From NCBI GenBank assembly GCA_011032825.1, contig JAADJZ010000038.1:124001-188000 (forward strand): DNA of 64,000 nt. Direction: 5' to 3'. The position numbers were made by a program, and so were the translations under genes. This document shows, one piece after another, positions 1 to 12,982 of this stretch; within the stretch, counting starts at the first letter, position 1; every line of letters begins with the position of its first letter. The notes beneath the pieces are model-generated. The model did no database searches. It had not been told where the DNA came from and saw only the letters and a list, made by a program, of their open reading frames with translations. This DNA comes from Massariosphaeria phaeospora (taxonomy: Eukaryota; Ascomycota; Dothideomycetes; Pleosporales).

Positions 1-545
1 ACTATATCTCCCTATGGTCGATACAATAGGCGTTGCAGAGATAAAACGAGCTCTTTGAATAGTGCTAAAATGCTATATGCAGTCAAGAGGATTGGAAGAA
101 TTCGGTCACAACATGTCAGGGCGGTGGCCATGCAGTCAGCATAGCCATGACGATGCGCGTCGACATGCGGACATCGGGGCTGACTTCTCCGAGCTGGCTC
201 TATATTGAGTTATTTGAGTTATTGTGCGATAGATATATCTAGAGAGAGTAGTAGACTAGCTGCAGATGCTCTGTCCAGTCTACTCGCTGATTATTAAGCC
301 GTCAAGGAGGTGGTCTGGGCCTTGCTAGCTGTGATTGGGCGCTGCCGATCCCCGGATCCCCCGAACGCCCCTGAACCCCGCCCCGCTGCGGGCTGCTCGA
401 CGACGGTGATTGTGTACTATAACAGAGTCGCACACGACGCACACGACGCCGCCCTCCTGCCCGGTCAGTGTCACGCCCGCTGTCTGAGTCTGGCCCCCTC
501 CCCCGCAGCGCGCTCCCACGTCGGCGTGCTTGGCCCACGAGCAAA
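1..545. other. Intergenic start of window
   Basis: I see no supportable gene here. Open frames on both strands between about 300 and 545 are GC-rich and low in protein-like character. This segment is probably the promoter and 5' leader of the downstream oxysterol-binding protein gene. Confidence 0.5.
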
Positions 546-3500
546 ATGGACGGGTGAGTTGCCTCCACCGCCGAGCAAACCAGCACTGCGCAATTCGATC
601 GGCTGTATGTTCGGACAGCGCAATTCGACTCGACAGTGCAGAGCGGCAGGTGCATCTACGAACAACAGCTGACAGCGTACAGACACAAGCGCTCCAAGTC
701 GAGCGTGAAGAACCTTCTCCAGCGCTCGTCGAGGACTGACGTAGCCGCTGCCGACCCCAACACCACCAACCCCAACGACATGCCGCTCTCGTCGTCGGCC
801 GCCTCCCTCAGCTCGCAGACGCCGTCGTCGGTGCACGCGCACGCCCACCACGCTTCGCCGCTCGCCATCTCGCACCAGCGCAGTCCGTCGACCCGACACC
901 ACCCGCATCTGTCCACCAGCATGTCCAATGCCGCCGCCCAGGAGCTGCTCGCGCCCGCCTCGCCCAGCTATGCCGCCTCGCCCGTCGCGCCCGCACCCAA
1001 GGCCGCCTCGATAGAGCAGTCGGTCAAGCTCTTCCGCGTCTTCGAGTCGCTGCGGAATGGCGACACTGCCGCCATATCCAAGGCCATACGCGAGCAGGCC
1101 GGCCCCGCAGACGGCGATCAGAGCACCACGTCGCTGGCGCTGCCCACCAGCAAGACGGAAGGCACATCCATACTGCACCTGGCCATCCAGTGCGCCGAGA
1201 TCCCCGTCATTGAGTTTGTGCTGTCCAATGCGACGCCGGCGCCCGACTCGGTGATTGACATCAACGGCCGCGACCGCGAGGGCAATACGCCGCTCCACCT
1301 AGCCACCACCCTCGGCCGCGCCCCCGTTGTGCGCATGCTGCTCGACCAGCCCGGCATCAACGACTCCATCACCAACTACAACGGCCAGACCCCGCTGGAC
1401 CTCGCCCGCACGCCCGACATCTTCCAGCAGCTGCAGCTCGCACGCTCGATATTCATAGACACCAACGTGAAGCGGATACAGCTGCTGGTGGGCACGGGCG
1501 ACATGGCGACACTGGAGAAGCTGCTGCAGGACCCCAGGGTGAAGAACACCTTGGACGTTAATGGCGGCGAATTGACGACTGATCCTGGCGTGGCGGATAG
1601 CGGAGGCACTCTGCTGCACGAGGCAGCCAAGCGCAAGGACGTTAAGCTGGCGCAGTTACTGCTCTTGAACGGCGCAGACCCGTTCCGGCGAGATCGCAAG
1701 GGGAAACTGCCCCAGGACTACACAAAAGATGACCGCACCCGCGCCATCTTGAAGCGCTCACCCGCAGCGGCAGCCGCGCAAAGAGGCATCCAGGAGAAGA
1801 CGATTCTTGCCGGCGCAGGGCCACAAGCCGGAGCGGCAGCAGACACCGGCATGGGCGCGAAGGAGTCACGTGAAATGAAGGGCTATCTTAAGAAGTGGAC
1901 GAATTACACAAGTGGCTACAAGTTGCGGTGGTTTGTGCTTGAAGACGGTGTACTGAGCTACTACAAGCATCAGGGTAGGCTCAGTCCAATCCAGCGGGCT
2001 GTTATATACTAACGCTCTCTAGACGATACGGGCTCAGCTTGCCGAGGCGCCATCAACATGCGTATCGCAAAGTTGTACATGGACCCGCAGGACAAACAAC
2101 GCTTCGAGATCCAGGGTAAATCATCTGTAAAATACCACCTGAAAGCCAACCATCAAGTCGAGGCCAAGCGCTGGTACTGGGCTCTCAACAACGCCATCCA
2201 GTGGAGCAAAGACGAAGCGCGCGAAGAAGAAAAGCGCCATGTGCGCGATCAAGAAGCCCTGAAGCAGGCAAAGATTGAGCAGCTCGACAAGCGGCCCTTC
2301 AAGGAGGGCGATGCGCTGAGCCTGAACAGCTCGAGATTGGCCACGAAGAATTTGGGCCCTTGTATGTCCCTTGTGCTGTTTTGTGATGTGACTTGACTGA
2401 CCACTGTAGCATCATCTCTTGGCATTCCACTCACGGGCCAGGATACTCCGTCACGCAGTGGAGTCAGTGCAGGCACGTTTGCGGACGATGGCCCCGATAG
2501 TATCTACGACCCGAGTGTCGCTGGCAATGAACTCGGGAAATTAGTCAGCCACGTCGGGACGGCAACCGTAGAGGGCGATATGGATGACGATGATGATTAC
2601 GGTGATGATACCAGCAGCCATGAAGCGCGACCACACAACAAGGACGCCTTTAACATCACTGCCCAGTCGGCTAAGATACAGCTCGAGCTCCTGGACCAGG
2701 TTACCGCTGCGTTGCAGTCAGAACAGAGTAGAAATCCAAGCCTGCAGATCTCGGACCCCAACATGCTCCAAGCACTATTATCCTACGAGTCAGCCGTTGG
2801 CAACCTGAAGGGACTCATCGGTGACTTGCTACGGATATCACGAGACCGTGATGCGTACTGGCAATACCGACTAGATCGTGAAGCCAATGTCCGCCGCATG
2901 TGGGAGGAAAGCATGGCCCAGGTCGCCAAGGAGCAAGAAGACCTCGAAAACCGAATTGGAGAGTCCGAGCTCAAGCGCAAGAGGACGAAACGTGCCCTCC
3001 GCGAAGCGCTAGAAGAGTACGGAAACGGTGAACCTGGGCCTGTTGCCGATGAGGACGATGATGAATTTGCTGAAGCAGAAGACGAGAAGAGTGACACGGA
3101 GCAAGAGCCCAAGGCTTTGAAGAACTCGGAGCCATCTGTATCAACAACCGCGCTGCGAAGAAAGGCTACGTTTGCGAATATTGCAGCGGATATTTCGGAC
3201 TCGGAATCTGAAGACGATGAGGAGTTCTTCGATGCTGTCGACGCGGGCGAAGTGGAAGTTGTGGAGATGCCGGCGGCTAGTCCTGGTATCAATGCCACTG
3301 AGCAGACATCGAGCGAAGAGGATCCGTTCGAAAGCAAACACAAGCAGATTGCGACTGGCTTTAGAGGCTACGAGGACGGGCCGCGCCAGAAGCTCGCCAT
3401 GGATGATGACGATAGGCCGAAAATCTCTCTCTGGGTTAGTCAATTGAGTTACGCTATTGCATTCAATACTAACAGAATCATAGGCCATCCTGAAATCCAT

Positions 3501-4707
3501 GATAGGCAAAGACATGACCAAGATGACCTTGCCTGTGTCTTTCAACGAGCCCACTTCGTTACTCCAACGTGTCGCGGAAGATATGGAGTACACCGATCTT
3601 CTGGATACCGCTGCTGAGCGCACCGACTCGACGGAACGCCTGCTTTACGTTGCCGCCTTTGCCGCGTCTGAATATGCATCGACTATTGGGCGTGTGGCCA
3701 AACCTTTCAATCCTCTCCTAGGTGAAACGTATGAGTATGCAAGGCCAGACAAGGGCTACCGCTTTTTCATCGAGCAAGTCAGCCATCACCCTCCCGTGGG
3801 TGCTGCATACGCCGAGTCGAAGAAGTGGGATTACTATGTAAGTCTTATTGTCTGTGACTCTTGAAGTGAAATTGAAAGCTAACAAGAACAGGGCGAGTCA
3901 GCAGTAAAGTCCAAGTTCTACGGCAAATCCTTCGATATTAACCCACTCGGCACGTGGTTCCTACGCCTCCGCCCCACAGCCACCGGCGGCAAAGAGGAAC
4001 TGTATACTTGGAAGAAGGTCACCTCTTCCGTCATCGGCATTATCACCGGCAACCCGGTAGTCGACAATTACGGCCCTATGGAGATCAAGAACTGGACCAC
4101 GGGCGAGGTCTGCCAGCTCGACTTCAAAGCACGTGGCTGGAAGGCATCCTCAGCCTTCCAAGTCGCCGGCAAAGTCCTCGACGCCTCCGGGCGTGTTCGC
4201 TGGTCCGTCGGCGGCCGCTGGAACGACAAGATCTACGCGCGTCTGACACCCGGCTTCGAAGATGCCGAGGTCGACAAGAGCGCCGCGAAACACGGTAAGC
4301 AGGAGGAAAACAAAGCGTTTCTCGTCTGGCAATCGCACGCACGCCCCACAGGCATCCCCTTCAACCTCACGCCTTTCGTCGTCACCCTCAACGCCATCCC
4401 AGACACGCTGCGCCCCTTCGTCGCGCCCACCGACACGCGGCTCCGGCCCGACCAGCGCGCCATGGAGGACGGCGCGTACGACCTCGCGGCTACGGAGAAG
4501 AACCGCGTGGAGGAGAAGCAGCGCGCGACGAGGCGCATTAGAGAGGCCAAGGGCGAGGAGTTTACGTCGAAGTGGTTTAGTAAGAGCAGGTGCGAGATCA
4601 CGGGCGAGGAGTTTTGGGAGTTCAATCATGAGTATTGGAGGGTGCGGAATGAAGTTGGAGAGCAGCGGTCAGAGTGGCGGGACCATGGGCTGGAGGATAT
4701 CTTTTAG
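546..4707 (+). CDS. Oxysterol-binding protein, Osh1/Osh2 type (ankyrin, PH, FFAT-like, OSBP)
   Basis: Lipid-transfer protein expected to move sterol and PI4P at ER contact sites. Exons proposed: 546-553, 650-1974, 2023-2361, 2410-3434, 3484-3837, 3892-4707 (1288 aa; all phases agree). Seen in order: basic N-terminus; ankyrin repeats at about residues 175-255 and 310-360 ([17 protein letters not shown]); PH domain at about 411-510 ([11 protein letters not shown] ... LRWFVLEDG); long acidic linker with EEFFDAVD near residue 828, a good FFAT-like VAP-binding motif behind an acidic run; OSBP domain from about 900 to the end with the family signature EQVSHHPP near 995. The length fits yeast Osh1/Osh2. 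The 8-nt first exon (ATGGACGG, GTGAGT donor) is the weakest part: the long second exon has no convincing ATG of its own upstream of the ankyrins. Family assignment is very secure; paralogue identity is less so. Confidence 0.93.
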
Positions 4708-5345
4708 GAGCTGGAGGGCTGGTATGCATGTGATGTGATGTGGGATGTGATGTGATATGCGATGAAGCGATGATAGCGTGTGGAATCTAGATTCGGGAAT
4801 GGATATATAGGGAATTGCATGTATGGTGGACGGATCCCGATTGAATTGAATTGAGATGGAAGTACATAGGCGAGCGAGATTCAACACATAAAGTTTTTGG
4901 ATCGCTGAGGTGCTATCAATACAGCACGTAATACTAATGCTCTTGCTGGGGTATTGGATTCTAGCTATGTAGGCAAAGTTTTTAGGGAACCGCGCAAAGG
5001 CCTACTGTATATAGCATAGTGGGTATTGTACGGACGGTAGTAGAGAGCCCGGAGGTGTGCGGTTAGAAGTAGGTGTCTATAATATAACGTTAGGTAACTT
5101 GTATAAGGATTAGCCCTAGTTGTTGCGGGAGAGAAAAGAAGGAAGTCCGATCTCGGCCCAAGCACACTGAGGCTAGGCCTGGATAAGGAGTAGTGCAGGA
5201 TGCTGGCCCACTAAAGTGGTGTGGGGTAGTGGGGGTTGCATCTATTTTCGGCAAAACCTTCCACCGCGAGAATAAAATAACTTGCAGTCACGTCACACTC
5301 CAACAAGACACACAATCGTCCAATTGAGGCCAGGCCTTTCTCAAC
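4708..5345. other. Intergenic region, LYS2 promoter
   Basis: This 640-bp spacer holds the 3' end of the oxysterol-binding protein gene and the presumed LYS2 promoter and leader. I see no ORF that could supply an N-terminal LYS2 extension, and no clear binding-site cluster. Confidence 0.5.
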
Positions 5346-8300
5346 ATGGCGCAACCCAACGTCGACAGCGCACTGCCCGATCCCACAGTGCATCTCGACT
5401 GGAATGGCTTCCGTGGTGGTAAGAATCGCGCCTTCCGGCTGTTGACTGCTCGCATGCTCACGTCGTACTCAGCTATTCACGATGTCTTCGCCTCCAACGC
5501 CCAGCAACACCCCGATCGAACCTGTGTCGTCGAGACGCGCGGACCGAGAACCCCCGAGCGCATCTTCACGTACCGCCAGATCTACGAGAGCTCCAACCAG
5601 CTAGCACACCACTTCCTGGCCCATGGCTGCGAGCTGGGCGATGTGGTCGTCATATATGCGTATCGAGGGTCAGCATGTCCTGTCCACTCGCGCCCGAATC
5701 CGCTCTGACTGGCAGCAGGGTAGAGCTTGTGGTTGCGTACATGGCGGCTCTGAAGGCCGGCGCGACCGTCAGCGTGCTCGACCCGCAATACCCGGCGGAT
5801 CGTCAGAAGATACTCTTGGAAGTCGCGAATCCGCGCTTCTTGGTTCACATTCAGCGGGCCATTGAGGAATCTGGCGGCATCTCCGACCTCGTTCTCGATT
5901 TCATCAAGACCCAACTCAAGATCAAGGCCGAGGTCCCGGCCCTGAAATTGGGACAGGATGGGCTCTCGGGCGGCATGGTGGACGGCCAAGACTGTCTTCA
6001 GCCACATTTATCGCGTGCGAGTGAATCGCCGGGGGTGGTGGTCGGGCCGGACTCCAACCCGACGCTCAGCTTTACGAGCGGATCAGAGGGCAGGCCGAAG
6101 GGTGTACTGGGCCGGCATTACTCCTTGACCTACTACTTCCCGTGGATGGCAGAAAGATTTGGGTTATCTAAAGACGACAAATTCACTATGCTCTCGGGGA
6201 TTGCCCATGATCCAATCCAGCGCGACATCTTTACTCCCCTGTTCTTGGGAGCCCAGATCGTTGTGCCTCCGCGCGAGAGTATTGCACACGAATCGTTGGC
6301 AGAATGGATGCGAGACAACAAGGTCACTGTAACGCACCTCACTCCAGCTATGGGTCAAATCCTAATCGGCGGCGCCACTGCTATCTTCCCTTCCCTCAAG
6401 AATGCCTTCTTTGTGGGCGATCTCCTCACCAAAAAGGACTGTCGAAGACTGCAAAGCCTTGCTCCCAACGCTTCAATCATCAACATGTACGGTACCACGG
6501 AGACACAGCGGGCGGTATCTTTCTTCCAGATCCCAAGTGTGTCTCACGCCCCGGAATATATGGACGACCTGCCTGATGTAATCCCCGTCGGCCAGGGCAT
6601 GCTCAACGTCCAACTGCTAGTTGTTGACCGAGAGAGCAAAAATCGGGTTTGCGGTCTCGGAGAACAAGGCGAGCTGTATCTTCGCGCGGCGGGTCTTGCA
6701 GAGGGATACCTTGGTGACGATGACAGCACCCGTCAACTCAACCAATCCAAGTTCCTCGAGAACTGGTTCATCGGCTCAGAGAAATGGTACAAGGAGTACG
6801 AGAGTCTTTCAGCGAACAGTCCTGAGCCCTGGATGAAAATGTACAAGGGCCCCCGCGATCGTCTCTATAGGACTGGTGATCTTGGCCGGTTTCGCTCAGA
6901 CGGAACGGTCGAGTGTACTGGCCGGGTCGACAATCAGGTCAAGATTCGAGGCTTCCGGATCGAGCTCGGAGAGATTGATACGCATCTGTCCCACCACCCC
7001 TTTGTGCGAGAGAACGTCACCATGATACGGAGAGACGAGGGTGAGGAGCCGACTCTGGTGAGCTACATCGTCCCGGAAGCCAAGCGCTGGCTGCAATCGC
7101 TGGCGGACGAGGGAGAGTCGATAGAGGGACTCGGGTCGGACGAGACAATGGCGGGCATGCTGAAGAGATACAAGTCTTTGTCCAAGGATTGCAAAGAGTT
7201 CCTCGCAACAAAAGTGCCTGGTTACGCCGTCCCTACCATGTTCATTCCTCTTGTCCGCATGCCACTGAGTGAGTACTTCGCAGAGCCCACGGGCGTTTGA
7301 ATGGTCAAGCTGACTCTCATAGACCCCAATGGCAAGATCGACAAACCCGCTCTCCCGTTCCCGACTGCGAGTGACTTTGCGTCCTTGTACAGGAGAGGGT
7401 CCCGCACGTCTTCGGCGCTGCAGTCCTTGACCGACACTCAGAAAAGGCTAGCGTCTGTCTGGGGAACAGTACTTCCTAACCGCTCCGCACGGATGCTAAC
7501 AACCACCTCTAATTTCTTCGACGAAGGCGGCCACTCGATCCTGGCTCAACAGATGCTCTTCCGGGTCAAACAAGAATGGAAAGAGCTAGACGTACCGATG
7601 AGTTCCATTTTCCAGTCGCAGACTCTAGAAGCCTTTGCAGCGGAGATTGACCGCGCTCAAGATCCAACCGGCCTGCGACTCGATGCGTATGAGGGTGCAG
7701 GATACGCAGACGATGAAGCGTATGCGGCAGATGCTGATGATCTCGTGCAGCGTTTACCCTCCTCGATCCCTGGAGCCGATATACCATATGCTCGAGACTC
7801 AGGGACGTCTCATACAGCTTTCTTGACTGGCGCGACGGGATTCCTAGGCTCATACATATTGCACGAGCTTCTTGAAGGCCATCCAGATATCCGGGTTATC
7901 ATACATGTGCGCGCGAAAGATGCCTTCGCGGGACTGGCGCGTGTTGAGGCCATTACCCAGGCATACGGGCTCTGGCGCGAGAGCTGGCGGTCCCGGATAG
8001 CAGTCGTCGTGGGGGACATCTCAAGACCCAAGCTCGGTCTATCGAGTGAGGATTGGGACCGCGTCGCTCGCAAGGCAGATATCATCATACACAACGGTGC
8101 ACAGGTCAACTGGATGCTGCCGTACTCGATCTTGCGCTCTGCCAACGTGCTCAGCACCGCAGCCTGTATTGAACTCTGTGCGAGCGGGAAGCCCAAGCGG
8201 CTCGCCTTCGTGAGCTCAACTTCGACCCTCGACACCGACCACTACGTCCAACTCTCGCAGAGCGGTACTCCCGTTCCTGAAGCCGAAGACCTCTCCGGCA

Positions 8301-9061
8301 GCCGTAAAGGCCTAGGCACCGGTTACGGCCAGTCCAAATGGGCCTCTGAATACCTCGTCCGCGAAGCCGGTCGCCGCGGCCTCGTTGGCGCCATCATCCG
8401 CCCGGGCTACATCACCGGCGACCCAGCCTCTGGCATTTCGGTCACAGACGACTTCCTCGTGCGGCTGTGGAAGGGCTGTCTGCAAGTGCAATCGCGGCCC
8501 GACATCGCGAACACAGTCAACCAAGTCCCCGTCACGCAAGTCAGCCGGCTAGTGGTCGGCGCCGCGCTGTGGCCGCCTGCGAGCCCGCTCGGCGTGGTGC
8601 AAGTCACCAGCCATCCGCGGAGGACGATGAACGAGTGGCTAGGCGGACTGGAAGCGTACGGCTACGCGGTCCCGCAGGTGTCGTACAAGGAGTGGTGTGC
8701 GAGGCTTCGAGCGTACGTCGACGACGAGACAGACAAGGAGGAACATGCGCTGCTCCCGCTGTTCCACTTCGTCGTCGGCGATCTCCCGGCCAATACAATC
8801 GCCCCGGAGCTAGACGACCGCAATGCCCAGACCGTGCTGCGGTCATCGCAGAATACTGCGGCCGAGCAGCAGCGCGCGTATGATGACTTGGATGTCTCGC
8901 TGGACACGGTGGGCATGTATCTCGCGTTTCTGGTCAAAGTGGGGTTCTTGCCTGCGCCGTCAGAGGCCAGGAGGGCGTTGCCGGAGTGCAAACTTGATGA
9001 GGAGGGCATACGCAGGCTGGATAGTCTGGGTGGGCGAGCTACGAAGGCGTCTGCGTCGTAG
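5346..9061 (+). CDS. LYS2: L-2-aminoadipate reductase (aminoadipate-semialdehyde dehydrogenase)
   Basis: Reduces alpha-aminoadipate to the semialdehyde in fungal lysine synthesis, using ATP and NADPH with a phosphopantetheine arm. Exons: 5346-5418, 5473-5668, 5719-7268, 7323-9061 (1185 aa). Seen: adenylation domain with LSFTSGSEGRPKG near residue 204, MYGTTETQR and GFRIELGEID; carrier domain FFDEGGHSILAQQ with the phosphopantetheine serine near 675; NAD-binding TGATGFLGS near 775; reductase YGQSK active-site motif near 940. The first intron (54 nt) is a multiple of three and stop-free, so it would be translated if retained; removing it restores the family sequence FRGAIHDVF. The protein is about 200 residues shorter than yeast Lys2 (1392 aa), all at the N-terminus. 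The preceding gene ends 640 bp upstream, so the short form looks real rather than mis-modelled. It would need a phosphopantetheinyl transferase (Lys5) encoded elsewhere. Confidence 0.96.
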
Positions 9062-9866
9062 AAAGAGCGTGGGAGGATCTAGACGGGGGTTGGATGTCGA
9101 ATAAGTAGAATAAATAGTGTATGTAGTTGTATGCAAGGCAAGGCAATACAATCTGCTTCTAGCAATAGACGGACGGTTCTTACAGTTCGTACGATATACC
9201 TACCCATGCTACGTACGAAACACACACACATACCAACAACCAACCAACCACTCACTAAACTCACTCACTGACTCCCCAGCTCGGGCGGGCTCCCTCCCGC
9301 CACCACACGTGACATCCCATCCCCCCCAAAAATACTCCCTCGCCCACCGCACTCGAACGCTTTTTGCCAAAAAAAAATTATAACCCGCCCTAGAACCCAC
9401 AATGCAATAACGTAGCCTTACAGCGTAGAACGGATCTTTATCCGCCGTTAGGCATGTTCTTTGTACTAAATGGGCCCAGCAAGCCTGCCCGCTGTGCCAC
9501 TAGGACACAAGGGATAGACTTGTTTTCGGACAGGTTATGAGGGATTTGCGGATTGGGGGGTTTATATAGAAGGGAGAGTGGGGAGGGGAGTGGGTGGATG
9601 GGTGGGAAATGAGCTGAGCTGGACCGTGCGTGGAAGGAGAGAGAGAGAGACAGAAGGGGGAGAGAAGAGGAGCGTTTGCCACCCGATCTTATCTTCGTCG
9701 CATCTTATCTAATCTTAGGCATCTTATCGATTGTGCAAGCTTGTATCACAGCCGTCTCTTGGAAATACTGTGTATACAACAAGTAAATCTTCCAATATCT
9801 ATTCCACTCTGCCTAGCCCTGCTCTCCTGCTTCTAACCCGCACCGACCCGCGTCCGCCACCTGCCT
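9062..9866. other. Convergent intergenic region
   Basis: Region between two convergent genes. It contains an A-run near 9367 and a purine-rich GAGAGAGAGA tract near 9640. No protein-coding gene or complete tRNA was recognised. Confidence 0.5.
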
Positions 9867-10854
9867 CTAGACGTTCCTATTCCCCGACAGCTCCGTAGGC
9901 GACGTCCCCTGCGCTTCATACACAGGCACGGGAGCCGCCATGGCAGGCTTCCCGTAATACCCCGGCGGCGACACCCAGCCCGGAGGCCCCTGCCCGTAGT
10001 GGTCTACCATGAGCGGCTGTGCCTGATACGGCTCAGCGGTCGCCGGCACTGCAGACGTGCTCGATTTCTTCTTCCAGTGTAGCGCTTTCGCCACGAAGAT
10101 GCCTAGCCCTATCAACGCGATGGCGCCTAGGGCCGCTCCGACGCCAATGCCGGCTTTTGCGCCAGTCGATAGCCCGCTGTTTGCGGAGGCGGGGGGTGGA
10201 GCTGTGCTTGTGGTGGAGCTGGGCGATTCCGTGGTTGAGGCGCGCGTTTGTGTGCTGGCCGACGGCGCTGACGAGGATGACGAGGCGCTCGGCGTAGGCA
10301 CCGCGTTGCCGAATATCGCGGCGATCGTGTATCGCGGGTTCGAGCTGCCGGGGCTGCAGCAGTCGGCGCCGTCGCCACAGCACCATGTCGTTGAGGAGCC
10401 GGACCCGTCGCAGGGCGTTACGACAATGTCGGTCCCGATTTGCGAAGACTGGAAGTGCAGAAGTCAGCTCAGGCCATCACAAGGGATTCCATGCATGGTA
10501 TCGACCGCGCCAGTCCTAAGCAGAGCCCGCACTGCGAGAACAAGGCACAATGCTCACCTCATTCGAGCACAGCTCTTGACAGCCGCCAGCGCCCCAATCG
10601 CTCTCCGTACACGACTCTCTCCAATACACGTCTTTGCTTTCTTCATTCGAAACCCCTTTGCATATCCCATTCGGCAGACACGAGTCCCAGTCCGCGCAGC
10701 AGATTTTCGAGAGCGGATCCGAGGAATCGCGGCTGCAGGGCTTGTAGCTGGACGAGGGGTTCTTGGTGCCGTTGCGCCAGTAGCAGTCCGCGCGGCAAGA
10801 GGCTAGGAGTGACGATAGGAGGATGACGGTGGGGAGGAGAGTTGAGGGGTACAT
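9867..10854 (-). CDS. Secreted cysteine-rich ectodomain, single-pass membrane protein
   Basis: Two exons, 10854-10558 and 10448-9867 (292 aa), split by a 109-nt intron (GTGAGC ... TTCCAG). The start gives a clear signal peptide (VILLSSLLASC) followed by a cysteine-rich ectodomain with ADCYWRNGT, KICCADWDSC and WCCGDGADCC. Then come a Ser/Thr/Pro-rich stalk (probably O-glycosylated), a transmembrane helix (GVGAALGAIALIGLGIFVA) with a following KKK stop-transfer, and a Pro/Tyr-rich cytoplasmic tail. This layout, with a short secreted Cys domain, Ser/Thr stalk, one TM and a short tail, is common among uncharacterised ascomycete surface proteins and resembles Mid2/Wsc-like sensors in plan. I do not claim that function. 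No catalytic motif is visible. Confidence 0.85.
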
Positions 10855-12982
10855 GGCGCATGTGGGGTTTAAGGTAGAGAGACGGCAGCGGAGAGCGGTG
10901 GAGATGAGACGAGAGAGAGAGAATGGGATGCAAAGCGAAAGCTCCTGAATCGATCAGGCTGAGGCTTCTGGCCGCCACAATATTGGATACGAATGATTGA
11001 CAGCGCAAGAGCGGTAGCTCATTGGGGGCTGAAGGCGTAAGGCCAGCCACACACAGTACACAGCCGGGCCTGTTACCGCAGCATCGACGGTAGCGCTCTT
11101 CCATCTCTAAATCTGGATTATACTCACCAAGGGCAGTATCTACCAAAGTTCGGCATGAGACTGTGAGGTTTATAGGTGTAGTCTCCGTGACGCAGACTGT
11201 CGTTATCCAGGATGTGCGCGCGGTGCGTTGCTATGGAAGTGCGCTAAGTTTACCTAGATAAGCTTGGCCTAGTGCTTATCGTCTCGACCGTTAGGCCCAA
11301 TACCAGGACAGTGCACGAGCAACATGTTGATTCGAGCCGTCAACGTTGTATCCAACGCTAAGCGCTATGTACTGTGTTTGGATGAAGTGGAACGGGAGAG
11401 GAAACGGGTGGGGATCTGGTTGAAGAGCTGAAGACGGGGTAAGCATATATCGGCTGTATAGTTGGAGAAAGTGTGTGCAAGAATACCTGAGTGCTGAGCC
11501 TCCAACGTGGAACTCCAAACATTGATCTTGTTCAGATCTCCTCATCAGTAGGTATATCTTGCGGAACCCTCGGGCTCGTGTACGGAATTCGCCAGGCAGT
11601 ATGTGCCAGATGGATGTCGAGTGAAGCACACAGATCGACTATTGTTGAGGTCGTTTGAATCCGCCCTGGACCCAGATTGGCAGGTAGTTTCGCAGTGGTT
11701 GATGAACCTCCGTTGCTCTCAGAAGAGAGTCGTCAGAGAGTCGTCGAGATGGAAACCGTGGCAAAACACAAGCGGCCAATCATCGGTCACCAAGGGTTTC
11801 TCTTGGCCTTCCCAACTTGGACTAGCGTATCATCCGATCTCGCGCGACCCAACTTTGCTCCACTTCCTTTCATCCAGCGCATCCAGGCAAACTGTAGTTT
11901 CGTCTTTTATCTTCCGACCGTAGCGTCGCCCATCTGATCTGCACAGCCTTCCAGTCTATTCTGGTAACAAAGCCTCGTCCTGTGGAGTCTGGACATGATG
12001 CAGCCATCCCCGCACTGTGGAGGACGCACGAGACATCTCCGGCGGCGGCGACGCACAACTGTAGTATGTAATATGTCGAGTCCACAGCATTGTTGGACTC
12101 GGGTTGAACTTCACACTACTCTGCGAGCGGAAGTACGCTGTGGGTGGGTTCATCGTACAGTCTTCCGTCGAACTGCACCTCGGGCTAACTACCTGGGTGC
12201 CTCGTCAGCAGCTAGACACGTACGCTGTCATCGTCCTCACATCAGCGCCCTCAGAGCTCGAAATTATAGACACGATGACGCCGGCATGAAAAGTCTGACG
12301 ATCGGTTGCGATGGGGAGGGCTTTTCTCAACACATGGCGCACGCTCCCGAACCGCAAAGGAAACCCAGGCGGACCCGTCAGAGCTTCTTCAGACCAACTG
12401 CACCAGCCAGCTGCCCTATCGTGACTCCCAAGGCTTGCGATGTCTCACCGGAGTTGGAACACATGGTACCTTCCACCCTTGCTGCCGGGAACCGAACGTA
12501 ATCCGCTATTCCGCTTCAGGCATTTGCAACAAGCTCTCACTCTCCCCTGTCTGCCAAACTAGGCTGTTTCACGCAGGAGCACCACTGCTGCGCAGGTCCA
12601 GCATCCATGGCCGACATACACAGTCTGCCAAGTGTCATTTAATTCATGTCAACGAGTGTAACGCCTACCCCACGACAGTCAATCTTCAGCATGATACTGT
12701 GTACCAACGCTGCGCCAAGTGCACTGTTCCGGCACGACCAACACTCGCAAGGTGCTTCATCATCAACAGAGCCGTTGGAGTCCCAAGTGGGTCATCTCAC
12801 GGAACCGACCCGTGTCAAATGCTGATGCGAAGTGGGGACGTGCGCCACCATATATGCCCGCCGTCGCATCCAACGTAATGCCGCTGTGATCACGGCACTC
12901 TCGTCAAATTTGCAGGTGTATAGGAGGAACGGGTCTGCTGGTCGGAAACGCATTGAAGGGGTTTGAGAAATCTTTCCGCAGC
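10855..12982. other. 2.1-kb intergenic region without a supported gene
   Basis: Open frames exist, the longest on the plus strand at 12306-12878 and 11995-12501. They overlap one another, lack recognisable motifs and show no flanking splice logic. The right-hand part must hold the promoter of the rhodopsin-like gene. Confidence 0.45.

Noticed and set aside
9372..9520. Possible tRNA or Pol III gene on the minus strand (A-box-like TGGCACAGCGGG, T-run downstream)
   Set aside because: No B box of the GGTTCGANTCC type and no cloverleaf; the D and T stems do not pair.
12306..12878. 190-codon plus-strand frame upstream of the first rhodopsin-like gene
   Set aside because: Composition is Cys/His/Arg-scattered without domain pattern; overlapping frames are equally open. 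No splice logic supports it.
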